From: RFTU01 sp046094505
Lineage (GTDB): Bacteria; Pseudomonadota; Gammaproteobacteria; Burkholderiales; Burkholderiaceae_C
DNA length: 40,070 nt
Assembly: GCA_046094505.1 (NCBI GenBank)
Contig: JBJTHN010000084.1
Coordinates: 1 to 40,070 of the forward strand
Direction: 5' to 3'
Below are positions 1-7,799 of the stretch, piece by piece. Under the pieces are notes generated by a model, which saw only the letters and a list, made by a program, of their open reading frames with translations, was not told the origin of the DNA and did not search any database. The first letter of the stretch is position 1. The number at the start of each line of letters is the position of its first letter. Made by a program: the position numbers and the translations under genes.

Positions 1-34
1 CTCCGCACCACCCCCCGCGCCGACGCCCGCCCCG

Positions 35-787
35 GTGTCGCACCCCCAGGCCAGCCGAGAGGTGGTGCTGGCGGGCCAGCGGGTGCGTTATGCCTTTCGC
101 CGCGGCAAGCGCCGCACCATCGGATTTGTGGTGGGCCCCGAGGGCCTGAGCGTGAGTGCACCGCGCTGGGTGGGCTTGGGCGAGGTGGAAGCTGCGCTGC
201 AGGAGAAGGCGTCTTGGATCTTGCGCAAATTGCAGGAACAAGGCGAGCTCAGCCGGCGTATTCAGTCATCGCGCATCGTGTGGGCCGACGGCGCCCGGGT
301 GCCCTATCTGGGTCGGCAGGTGCGGCTGGTCTTGGACGCCGCGGGCGTGAGTGCGCCGGGCGCAGCGCGGCTCGAAGAAGACCCCGGCAGCGCCGAGGCG
401 CCGGTGTTGCGGCTGGGCCTGCCCGCCCAGGCCCAGGCCGAACGCATCCGCGATGTGGTGCACAGCTGGTGGCAGCGCCAGGCCAAGCAGTTGTTTGAGC
501 AGCGTTGCCAGTGGTATGCCCAGCGCTTGGGCGTGCGCGTCAAGCGCCTGTCCTTGAGTGCTGCCCAGACCCGCTGGGGCAGCGCCACGGCCGATGGGTC
601 GGTGCGTCTGAATTGGCGCCTCATTCAGTTTCCCTTGAGCACGGTGGACTACGTGGTGGTGCATGAACTGGCCCACTTGCGGGAGATGAACCACAGCGCT
701 GCCTTTTGGGAGGTGGTGCGCTCGGTCTTGCCCACCTACGAACAGGCGCAAGAGCCCTTGAAGCAGGCCGTGCCTTTGGGTGATTGA
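35..787 (+). CDS. YgjP/SprT-like zinc metallopeptidase (DUF45), possibly 5'-partial
   Basis: Predicted cytoplasmic zinc-dependent protease of the YgjP/DUF45 group; its substrates are not known. The zinc site is visible near the C-terminus: HELAH (H210, E211, H214) is the HExxH helix, and H220 in the following NHSAAFW stretch is the likely third ligand. A basic N-terminal half (RRGKRRTIGFVV) and the RWGSA segment before the zinc helix are typical of the family. The GTG at 35 is the first start in the window, but the frame is open to base 1, so the true start may lie upstream and the gene may be cut. The stop lies 17 bases before the next gene's ATG. Family call sure, start unsure. Confidence 0.85.
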   Translation: MSHPQASREVVLAGQRVRYAFRRGKRRTIGFVVGPEGLSVSAPRWVGLGEVEAALQEKASWILRKLQEQGELSRRIQSSRIVWADGARVPYLGRQVRLVLDAAGVSAPGAARLEEDPGSAEAPVLRLGLPAQAQAERIRDVVHSWWQRQAKQLFEQRCQWYAQRLGVRVKRLSLSAAQTRWGSATADGSVRLNWRLIQFPLSTVDYVVVHELAHLREMNHSAAFWEVVRSVLPTYEQAQEPLKQAVPLGD

Positions 788-791
788 GGAC

Positions 792-797
792 AGGAGG
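792..797 (+). promoter_or_regulatory. Shine-Dalgarno that fixes the amidohydrolase start
   Basis: A perfect AGGAGG lies 7 bases before the ATG at 805. It favours that start over the in-frame TTG at 784, which overlaps the previous stop codon. Confidence 0.8.
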
Positions 798-804
798 TCC
801 CACG

Positions 805-2334
805 ATGATGAGCCCCGATGACCTGCAGCGGCTGATGCCCGCCGAGGAACTGCGCTTTCGATCGCCCATCCCGCTGCAAGCGGTGTCCAGTGAAGAGTTT
901 GTTCCAGGGCCCCAGACGCCCGTGCAGCGCCGGTTGGCCGCCCGTCTGCAAGACCTGGGGCAGGCCTTGGCCCGCCACCAGGGGCTCAGCCGCCGCGCGT
1001 TCTTCCAAAGTGCAGCGGGCATGGCGGCGGCCTTTGTGGCCATGAACGAAGCGTATGGCCAAGCTCAGGGGCCGCTGTACGAAGCCAGCCTGGCCGAAGC
1101 GTCCGACCCTGCGCGTGCCAACGAGCGTGCCCGCTCGCTGCGCGGCCAGTTCATCATGGACATGCACACCCACTTCCTGCGCGACGACACGCGCCTGGAG
1201 GGCTTTGTGCGTTCGCGCGAAGCGGTGGGCAAAGCCGGCTGGAACCCCGCCTTGGCGGGCAAGCCGCAGACCATCGAGGACCTCAAGTTCGCCAACTACT
1301 TCAAGGAAATCTGGCTGGACAGCGACACGCAGGTGGCGCTGATTTCGGGCTCGGGCTCGGAAGATCCCAGAGACTGGTTTCTCACCAATGGCATGAAGGC
1401 GCAGGCGCGGGCCCAAGTCAATGCCCAGGCAGGCGCACGCCGCCTGTTCTCGCACGCCATCTTCATGCCTGGCCTGCCCGGGTGGCTGGACAAGGTCGAC
1501 GAAGACCTGGCCCTGCACAAGCCCGACAGCTTCAAGGGCTACACCGTGGGCGACAACACCAACAAGCACCTGGCCCGCCACCCCTGGCACCTGGACGACG
1601 AAAAGCTGCTCTACCCGTTCTACGAAAAGCTGCTCAAGGCTTCGAAAGACAAACCCAGCCTGCGCAACGTGTGTGTGCACAAGGGCCTTTTCCCACCGTC
1701 GGTGACCCAACGCTTTCCGCAGCTCTTGGCCTATGCGGATGTGCGCGACGTGGGGCGCGCCGCGCGCGATTGGCCCGAGCTGAACTTCATCATTTACCAC
1801 TCGGGCTTTCGCTACACCGGCGCGCAGGATGCGGGCTGGGCCCAGTTCGAGAAGACCGGGCGCATCGACTGGGTGACCGACTTGGCCGAGATTCCCCAGA
1901 AGTTTGGGGTGCGCAATGTTTATGGTGACCTGGGCCAGATCTTTGCGCAAAGCACCATTGCCCAGCCCTTGCTGTGTGCGGCCATGATGGGCCAGCTCAT
2001 TCAGGGCCTGGGCGCCGACCATGTGGTGTGGGGCACCGATGCGGTGTGGACCGGTGCACCGCAGTGGCAGATCGAAGCCCTGCGCCGTTTGGAAATCCCG
2101 CAAGCGATGCAGGCCCAGTACGGTTTTGCGCCTTTGGGTGCGGCCGATGGCCCCGTGAAGAACGCCATCTTTGGCGAGAACTCGGCCCGGCTGTATGGCT
2201 ACGGCGCCTCAGAGCGCCACGCCTTGGCCCACGACCGGGTGGCGCAGGCCAAGCACGACTACGACCTGGCCGGCGCTTCAGCGCGCACCAACCGCCGGTA
2301 TGGCTATGTCGCCAAAAGCGATGCTGCGGCCTAG
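805..2334 (+). CDS. amidohydrolase family protein with internal Tat-like signal
   Basis: Predicted metal-dependent hydrolase of the amidohydrolase-2 (COG2159) superfamily, about 509 residues; substrate unknown. The metal-binding HxH is seen in MDMHTH (H121, H123), with further candidate ligands in IYHSGFRY and the terminal Asp in WGTDAVW. A twin-arginine-like motif, SRRAFF at 62-67, is followed by a hydrophobic Ala-rich stretch ending near EAYGQA. It sits after about 60 polar residues instead of at the N-terminus, so it is either a Tat signal with a long n-region or a misleading motif. An AGGAGG sequence 7 bases upstream supports the ATG at 805. The 3' end overlaps the convergent metallo-hydrolase by 57 bases. 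Confidence 0.8.
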   Translation: MMSPDDLQRLMPAEELRFRSPIPLQAVSSEEFVPGPQTPVQRRLAARLQDLGQALARHQGLSRRAFFQSAAGMAAAFVAMNEAYGQAQGPLYEASLAEASDPARANERARSLRGQFIMDMHTHFLRDDTRLEGFVRSREAVGKAGWNPALAGKPQTIEDLKFANYFKEIWLDSDTQVALISGSGSEDPRDWFLTNGMKAQARAQVNAQAGARRLFSHAIFMPGLPGWLDKVDEDLALHKPDSFKGYTVGDNTNKHLARHPWHLDDEKLLYPFYEKLLKASKDKPSLRNVCVHKGLFPPSVTQRFPQLLAYADVRDVGRAARDWPELNFIIYHSGFRYTGAQDAGWAQFEKTGRIDWVTDLAEIPQKFGVRNVYGDLGQIFAQSTIAQPLLCAAMMGQLIQGLGADHVVWGTDAVWTGAPQWQIEALRRLEIPQAMQAQYGFAPLGAADGPVKNAIFGENSARLYGYGASERHALAHDRVAQAKHDYDLAGASARTNRRYGYVAKSDAAA

Positions 2335-3423
2335 TGAGGCCGGCGAAAACCGCCAGACCCCGTCGGTGCCGTTTCTGCGCAGCAACTCGCCTCGATGCCA
2401 CAGGGCGTGCAGGTGCGCCACCGCCTCACCCATGGCAAACGTGGTTTGGTGCAGGTCCAGGTTGGGCCGGAACAGAACCGTGAGCAGGTCGGCGGCGCAG
2501 GCCGGGGACTGGGCGCAGCGCCGCAGCGTGTCGGCCAAGCGGGCCTGATGGTGTTCGCGCAACTGGGCAATGCGCCGCTGCAGGCCCTTGAACGGTCGGC
2601 CGTGTGACGGCAAGACCAGGGTGTCGGTGCTCAGGCTTTCGTAGCGCCCCAGCGATTGCAGGTACAGGGCCAAGGGATTGGCCTCGGGCTCCAGGTCGAT
2701 CACGCTGACGTTGGTGCTGATGCGCGGCAGCACCATGTCGCCCGAAATCAGCAGCCCCAGGCTGTCGCTGTGCAAGGCGATGTGCTCCGGCGCATGCCCA
2801 TAGCCGCTGATGCAGCGCCAGTCATGGTCACCGATGCGCAGCACATCACCATCCATCAGGCGCCTGTACTGGTCGGGCACCGCCGGCACCATGGAGCCGT
2901 AGTAGTTGCTGCGTTGGCGCACCTTGTCCAGTGCCTCGGGGTCTACCAGGCCGTGGCTGCCAAAGAAGTCGGCCGCCGCCTGGCCACCATGGCCGATGGT
3001 GGAGCGGCTGGCCATGCGCGCGGCGTTCCAATCCGTGCCGCTGATCCACAGGCGGCAAGGCTGCTCGGGCGTGCTCCACTGATCGGTCAGCCATTGCGCC
3101 AGCCCAATGTGGTCGGGGTGCATGTGGGTGACGATGACCCGCAGCACCGGCAGCCCCTCGAGATGTTCCTCAAAGACCTGCTCCCAGGCGGTTCGCGTGG
3201 CCTCGTTGGTGATGCCGCAGTCCACGATGGCCCAGCCCTCGCGCAGCTGCCCCGAGGCGTCCTCCAGGCGGTCGCGCAGCAGCCACAGGTTGATGTGGTC
3301 CAGGGCGAAGGGCAGGCCCATGCGCACCCATTTCACGCCTGGCGCCACCGTGAGCGCGGATCCCGGGGCTGGCAATTGCTCGGCCAAAGGGTATTGCAGT
3401 TCGTGTTCTTGTTGGTTGGCCAT
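2278..3423 (-). CDS. MBL-fold (metallo-beta-lactamase superfamily) hydrolase
   Basis: Predicted binuclear zinc hydrolase of the glyoxalase-II/COG0491 type, 381 residues. The signature HMHPDH is at H100-H105, and later metal ligands fit SGYGHAPEH, ISGDM and LPSHGRPF. Known relatives hydrolyse thioesters, lactones or other small esters; the substrate here cannot be read from sequence. The gene is divergent from the MerR regulator. A copy of the liu operator lies between them, just downstream of a -10-like TAGACT on this gene's strand, so it is probably in the same regulon. A role in acyl-CoA or other leucine-pathway thioester turnover is inference. Its last 19 codons overlap the amidohydrolase gene in antisense. 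Confidence 0.85.
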   Translation of the reverse strand: MANQQEHELQYPLAEQLPAPGSALTVAPGVKWVRMGLPFALDHINLWLLRDRLEDASGQLREGWAIVDCGITNEATRTAWEQVFEEHLEGLPVLRVIVTHMHPDHIGLAQWLTDQWSTPEQPCRLWISGTDWNAARMASRSTIGHGGQAAADFFGSHGLVDPEALDKVRQRSNYYGSMVPAVPDQYRRLMDGDVLRIGDHDWRCISGYGHAPEHIALHSDSLGLLISGDMVLPRISTNVSVIDLEPEANPLALYLQSLGRYESLSTDTLVLPSHGRPFKGLQRRIAQLREHHQARLADTLRRCAQSPACAADLLTVLFRPNLDLHQTTFAMGEAVAHLHALWHRGELLRRNGTDGVWRFSPASLGRSIAFGDIAIPAVGAR

Positions 3424-3443
3424 CCGCGTGCGTTCGCCTTACA

Positions 3444-3465
3444 TTTACGTTTACGTTAACGTCAG
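3444..3465. promoter_or_regulatory. LiuR-type operator between the MBL hydrolase and merR genes
   Basis: Imperfect copy of the 22-bp palindrome at 13678-13699, with 3 mismatches, in the 58-bp divergent intergenic region. On the minus strand a TAGACT -10-like box (3464-3469) abuts it, the same geometry as at liuA and liuB, so repression of the MBL gene is expected. On the plus strand TTGGCC (3416-3421), 17 bases, then TTACAT (3439-3444) could form the regulator's own promoter, giving autoregulation. Confidence 0.75.
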
Positions 3466-3481
3466 TCTAACCAAGCCACCC

Positions 3482-3934
3482 ATGAGTGCAAGCCGCAAGG
3501 CCGCGCCACCCGCGACCACCCTCACCATCACCGAACTGGCACATGAGTTCGACATCACGCCGCGGGCCATCCGCTTTTATGAGGATGTGGGCCTGCTCAC
3601 GCCCGGGCGCCAGGGGCGCAACCGCGTGTACACCCACCGAGACCGCACGCGCCTGAAGCTCACGCTGCGGGGCAAGCGCCTGGGCCTGACGCTGCAGGAG
3701 ATCAAGCAGCTGGTGGACATGTACGAGTCCCCGGATGACACCGCGCCGCAACTCAAGGCGTTCCTGGGGGTGTTGCAGTCCCATCGCCTGCAGTTGGAAC
3801 AGCAGCGCAAGGACCTGGAGGTGACCCTGGCTGAAATCGCGCAGCACGAGGCCCGCTGCCGCGACCTGTTGGGTGCTGCGGCGCGGCGCGCGGCACCGCG
3901 CCGATCACGTGGCAAGGCTGCCTTGGCGGCTTGA
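3482..3934 (+). CDS. liuR: MerR-family regulator of leucine/isovalerate catabolism (LiuR type)
   Basis: DNA-binding repressor/activator of 150 residues. The N-terminal MerR winged helix is clear: LTITELAHEFDITPRAIRFY (helix-turn-helix), then EDVGLL and the wing with R-x-Y. A long dimerisation coiled coil follows (QSHRLQLEQQRKDLE). The C-terminus is short and basic and lacks a metal-binding Cys cluster, unlike metal-sensing MerR proteins. In proteobacteria, LiuR of this family controls branched-chain amino-acid degradation genes; here it directly precedes liuA, and three matching operators occur nearby. The ATG at 3482 has no good Shine-Dalgarno, but the frame upstream runs through the operator, and MSASRK is a natural start. 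Confidence 0.88.
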   Translation: MSASRKAAPPATTLTITELAHEFDITPRAIRFYEDVGLLTPGRQGRNRVYTHRDRTRLKLTLRGKRLGLTLQEIKQLVDMYESPDDTAPQLKAFLGVLQSHRLQLEQQRKDLEVTLAEIAQHEARCRDLLGAAARRAAPRRSRGKAALAA

Positions 3935-3962
3935 CGCGCAGGCCCAACCGCCCTGCCTAGAA

Positions 3963-3984
3963 TTGACGTTTACGTAAACGTAAG
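3963..3984. promoter_or_regulatory. LiuR-type operator and -10 box upstream of liuA
   Basis: Palindrome with half-site TTGACGTTTAC and its mirror, differing from the perfect liuB copy at 2 of 22 positions. A TAGAAT -10-like box at 3958-3963 touches its left end, so the start of transcription (about 3970) would fall inside the operator. Bases 3956-3981 are identical to 13671-13696. I see no convincing -35 at normal spacing. Confidence 0.85.
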
Positions 3985-4015
3985 TCACGACGCGCACAAC
4001 ACCTTCGGAGTTCCC

Positions 4016-5194
4016 ATGAACCTGCCCGGTCTGAACTTTCAACTTGGTCCCGACATCGACGCCCTGCGCGACGCCGTTCGCGCCTTTGCTGAGGCGGAGA
4101 TCGCCCCGCGCGCGGCCGAGATCGACCGCAGCGACCAGTTCCCCATGGACCTGTGGCGCAAGATGGGCGAGTTGGGCGTGCTGGGCATCACGGTGGGTGA
4201 GGAGTACGGCGGGGCCGGTATGGGCTACCTGGCCCACATGGTGGCCATGGAAGAGATCAGCCGGGCCAGTGCCAGCGTGGGCCTGAGCTATGGAGCGCAC
4301 TCCAACCTGTGCGTCAACCAAATCAAGCGAAACGGCAGCGACGCGCAGCGCCAGAAGTACCTGCCCAAGCTGATCAGCGGCGAACACGTGGGTGCGCTGG
4401 CCATGAGTGAGCCCGGTGCCGGCAGCGACGTCATCAGCATGAAGCTCAAGGCTCAAGACCAGGGGGGTTACTACCTGCTCAACGGCAGCAAGATGTGGAT
4501 CACCAACGGGCCCGATGCCGACACCCTGGTGGTGTACGCCAAGACCGAGCCTGAACTGGGCGCGCGCGGCGTCACGGCCTTCCTGATCGAAAAGGGCATG
4601 AAGGGGTTTTCGATTGCCCAAAAGCTCGACAAGCTGGGCATGCGCGGCTCGCACACCGGTGAGCTCGTGTTCGAAAACGTAGAGGTGCCGGCTGAAAACA
4701 TCCTCGGGGGCCTGAACAACGGCGCCAAGGTGCTGATGAGCGGCCTGGACTATGAGCGGGCGGTGTTGGCGGCCGGCCCCATCGGCATCATGCAAGCGGT
4801 GATGGACAACGTTGTGCCCTACATCCACGACCGCAAGCAGTTCGGCCAGAGCATTGGCGAGTTCCAGCTGATTCAGGGCAAGGTGGCCGACATGTACACC
4901 GTGCTGCAAGCCGCGCGCAGCTTTTGCTACACCGTGGGCAAGAATCTGGACCTGCTGGGTGCGCAGCACGTGCGTCAGGTTCGCAAGGACTGCGCCAGCG
5001 TCATCCTGTGGTGCGCCGAAAAGGCCACCTGGATGGCTGGCGAGGGCATCCAGATCTTCGGCGGTAACGGCTACATCAACGAGTACCCCTTGGGCCGTTT
5101 GTGGCGCGATGCCAAGCTCTACGAGATTGGTGCCGGCACCAGTGAGATTCGCCGCATGCTGATCGGCCGGGAGCTGTTCGCCGAAACGATGTAG
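4016..5194 (+). CDS. liuA: isovaleryl-CoA dehydrogenase
   Basis: FAD flavoenzyme oxidising isovaleryl-CoA to 3-methylcrotonyl-CoA, the first committed step of leucine degradation, passing electrons to ETF. It has 392 residues, the usual length. The catalytic base position is diagnostic: in isovaleryl-CoA dehydrogenases the Glu sits in helix G, seen here as E247 in LDYERAVLAAGP, while the place of the medium-chain enzyme's Glu is taken by Ala373 in YEIGAGTSEIRR. SEPGAGSD (131-138) and WITNG are the usual acyl-CoA dehydrogenase signatures. The ATG is preceded by CGGAG. First gene of block 1 and directly under the LiuR-type operator. Confidence 0.95.
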   Translation: MNLPGLNFQLGPDIDALRDAVRAFAEAEIAPRAAEIDRSDQFPMDLWRKMGELGVLGITVGEEYGGAGMGYLAHMVAMEEISRASASVGLSYGAHSNLCVNQIKRNGSDAQRQKYLPKLISGEHVGALAMSEPGAGSDVISMKLKAQDQGGYYLLNGSKMWITNGPDADTLVVYAKTEPELGARGVTAFLIEKGMKGFSIAQKLDKLGMRGSHTGELVFENVEVPAENILGGLNNGAKVLMSGLDYERAVLAAGPIGIMQAVMDNVVPYIHDRKQFGQSIGEFQLIQGKVADMYTVLQAARSFCYTVGKNLDLLGAQHVRQVRKDCASVILWCAEKATWMAGEGIQIFGGNGYINEYPLGRLWRDAKLYEIGAGTSEIRRMLIGRELFAETM

Positions 5195-5254
5195 GCGCGC
5201 CCAGCACCCAAGCTGACCAAGTCATGAACCCATGAGTCAAGGATTCCCACCGCT

Positions 5255-5920
5255 ATGAGCCTGCACCTGGAGGAATTGTTCGCCAAGAACCGCCAATGGG
5301 CCGCGGCCACGGAAGTGCGCGACCCGGGCTTCTTCGCGCGGTTGGCCAAGCAACAGAACCCCAAGTACATGTGGATCGGCTGCTCCGACAGCCGCGTGCC
5401 GGCCAACGAGATCACCGGCCTGGACCCTGGCGAGGTGTTCGTGCACCGCAACGTGGCCAATGTGGTGGTGCACTCGGACCTGAACGCCTTGTCCACCATC
5501 CAGTTCGCGGTGGAGCACCTCCAGGTTGAGCACATCATGGTGGTGGGTCACTACGGCTGCGCGGGGGTGCGTGCGGCCATGCGCGGAACCCGGGTGGGCC
5601 TGGCCGACAACTGGCTGCGCCATGTGCACGACGTGCGTTTGCGCCACCGCAAGCGCCTGGACCACCTGGAGTTCGGTGAGCAGGAAAACATCCTGTGCGA
5701 GATGAACGTGATCGAGCAGGTGGGCAACATCGCCCTGACCACCACCATCCAGGATGCCTGGGCCAGAGGCCAGCAGGTGGCGGTTCATGGCTGGGTTTAT
5801 GGCCTGCACAACGGCCTGCTCAAGGACCTGCATGTGACGATGCACAAACCCGATACGGTGGTGGATGTCTTTGCCGCTGCACTCAAACGCTACCCCTTGA
5901 GGATGCCCGGCGATGCCTGA
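5255..5920 (+). CDS. can: beta-class carbonic anhydrase
   Basis: Zinc enzyme interconverting CO2 and bicarbonate in the cytoplasm, 221 residues, close to E. coli Can. Zinc ligands and dyad are all visible: C43, D45 and R47 in CSDSRVPA, and H99 and C102 in VVGHYGCAGV. It lies 60 bases after liuA and overlaps aceK by 8 bases, so it is probably co-transcribed with liuA. Bicarbonate is the co-substrate of methylcrotonyl-CoA carboxylase encoded further on, which would explain the location; that link is inferred. An AAGGA about 11 bases before the ATG supports the start. Confidence 0.95.
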   Translation: MSLHLEELFAKNRQWAAATEVRDPGFFARLAKQQNPKYMWIGCSDSRVPANEITGLDPGEVFVHRNVANVVVHSDLNALSTIQFAVEHLQVEHIMVVGHYGCAGVRAAMRGTRVGLADNWLRHVHDVRLRHRKRLDHLEFGEQENILCEMNVIEQVGNIALTTTIQDAWARGQQVAVHGWVYGLHNGLLKDLHVTMHKPDTVVDVFAAALKRYPLRMPGDA

Positions 5921-7790
5921 AAGCACCGGCCAATCCCTGTTCCCCCACGCCCTGACCGACGGCCGCGCGTTTCGGATTGCGCAGGCGCTGATCGAAGGCT
6001 TCAACCGGCACTACACCCTGTTCCGGCAAGCCAGCCGTGACGCCCAGCGCCGTTTCGAGGAGGCCGACTGGCATGGGCAGCAGGCCGCGCAGCGCGAGCG
6101 CATCGAGTTCTACGATCTGCGGGTGCGGGAGGCCTGCGACCGGCTGCAGGCCGAGTTCAAGGCCAGTGACCTGCCCATGGATGTGTGGCAGCAGGTCAAG
6201 CTGCACGTGATCGGCTTGCTGGTCAACCACCACCAACCCGAGTTGGCGGAGACCTTCTTCAACTCCGTGACCACGAAGATGCTGCACCGCAGCTACTTCC
6301 ACAACGACTTCATCTTCGTGCGTCCGGCCGTGTCCACCGAGTACATCGAGAACAGCGAGCCAGAGTCGCAGCCCACTTTTCGCGCCTACTACCCGCGCAA
6401 GCGCGGCGCCATGGTCGACACCTGGCGCGAGGTGGTGGGCGCCTTCGGCCTGAAGCGCCCCTTTGCCGACCTGGAGCGGGACCTGAGCCTGGTCAACCGC
6501 GCCGCCTTGGCCGAGATGGGCGAGTTCCGCGAGCGGGCGAACTTTCAGGTCCAGGTGCTGTCCAGCCTGTTCTTTCGCAACAAGGGTGCCTATGTGGTGG
6601 GCAAGATCGTCAACGGCTACCGCGAATTGCCCTTTGCCCTGCCCATCCTGCACGATGCGCAGGGCCGCTTGTGCATCGACGCTGCGCTCTTCGGCCACGA
6701 CGACATGGCTGCACTTTTCAGCTTTGCGCGCGCCTACTTCCTGGTCGATATGGAGATTCCTTCGGCCTTTGTGCAGTTCCTGCGCAGCCTCATGCCCAAC
6801 AAGCCGCGTTCAGAAATCTACTCGGCACTAGGGCTGCACAAGCAGGGCAAGACCTTGTTCTATCGAGACTTCCTGCAGCACCTGCGCCACAGCACCGACC
6901 AGTTCCGCATCGCCCCGGGCATCAAGGGCATGGTCATGCTGGTGTTCGACCTGCCCTCGTTTCCGTATGTGTTCAAGGTCATCAAGGACTACTACCCGCC
7001 GCAGAAAGACACCACACGCGAACAAATCAAGGGCAAGTACCTGCTGGTCAAGCAGCACGACCGTGTCGGGCGCATGGCCGACACCGCCGAGTATTCCGAG
7101 GTGGCCTTTCCGCGTTCGCGGTTTGACGACGAGTTGATCGCGGAGATTCAAAAGTTTGCGCCCTCGCAGCTGGAGAATTCCGATCCTGCTGGCGATGGGG
7201 CTCAAGAGGTGATCCTCAAGCACGTCTACATTGAACGCCGGATGATTCCCTTGAACATCTTTTTGCAGGAGTGTTTCGACGCCGGGCCCGAGGACCGCAA
7301 GGCGCGCCGCCAACTCGAGCATGCGGTGGTGGAGTACGGCAACGCCATCAAGGATCTGGTGGCCGCCAACATCTTCCCGGGCGACATGCTGTGGAAGAAC
7401 TTCGGCGTCACCCGCAACGGCAAGGTGGTGTTCTACGACTACGACGAAATCGAGTACATCACCGACTGCCAGTTCCGCCGCGTGCCCGCGCCCCGCACGG
7501 AGGAAGACGAGATGAGTGGGGAGATCTGGTATTCGGTGGGCCCCAAAGATGTGTTTCCCGAAACCTTCGGCCCTTTCCTGCTGGGCAATTCGGAGGTGCG
7601 CGAGGTGTTCATGAAGCACCACGGGGACCTGCTGGACGTGCAGTTCTGGCAATCGCACCAGCAGCGTATCCAAGCCCGTCAGGTGATCGATGTGTTTCCT
7701 TATGATCCCGAACGCCGCTTTGCCGCGCAGGCGGCTGCGGGCAGCCGCACCGCGGCCGCGCGCACCGGCGGCTTGCCCTTTACTTCTTAG
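5913..7790 (+). CDS. aceK: isocitrate dehydrogenase kinase/phosphatase
   Basis: Bifunctional enzyme that phosphorylates (inactivates) and dephosphorylates isocitrate dehydrogenase, steering isocitrate into the glyoxylate bypass during growth on acetyl-CoA-yielding substrates. 625 residues, somewhat longer than the E. coli protein. Recognised by the regulatory N-terminal half and the kinase core: APGIKGMVMLVF (nucleotide-binding loop), the YVFKVIKD lysine segment, and the catalytic/metal region KNFGVTRNGKVVFYDYDEIE. The start codon lies inside the carbonic anhydrase gene (8-bp overlap), implying translational coupling. In enterobacteria aceK follows aceBA; here it sits in a leucine operon. A short Ala/Arg-rich tail (AAQAAAGSRTAAA) is not part of the core. 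Confidence 0.95.
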   Translation: MPESTGQSLFPHALTDGRAFRIAQALIEGFNRHYTLFRQASRDAQRRFEEADWHGQQAAQRERIEFYDLRVREACDRLQAEFKASDLPMDVWQQVKLHVIGLLVNHHQPELAETFFNSVTTKMLHRSYFHNDFIFVRPAVSTEYIENSEPESQPTFRAYYPRKRGAMVDTWREVVGAFGLKRPFADLERDLSLVNRAALAEMGEFRERANFQVQVLSSLFFRNKGAYVVGKIVNGYRELPFALPILHDAQGRLCIDAALFGHDDMAALFSFARAYFLVDMEIPSAFVQFLRSLMPNKPRSEIYSALGLHKQGKTLFYRDFLQHLRHSTDQFRIAPGIKGMVMLVFDLPSFPYVFKVIKDYYPPQKDTTREQIKGKYLLVKQHDRVGRMADTAEYSEVAFPRSRFDDELIAEIQKFAPSQLENSDPAGDGAQEVILKHVYIERRMIPLNIFLQECFDAGPEDRKARRQLEHAVVEYGNAIKDLVAANIFPGDMLWKNFGVTRNGKVVFYDYDEIEYITDCQFRRVPAPRTEEDEMSGEIWYSVGPKDVFPETFGPFLLGNSEVREVFMKHHGDLLDVQFWQSHQQRIQARQVIDVFPYDPERRFAAQAAAGSRTAAARTGGLPFTS

Positions 7791-7799
7791 GAGCTTCAG

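Noticed and set aside
3931..3936. TTGACG as the -35 of liuA.
   Set aside because: It is 21 bases from the -10-like box and overlaps the regulator's stop codon.
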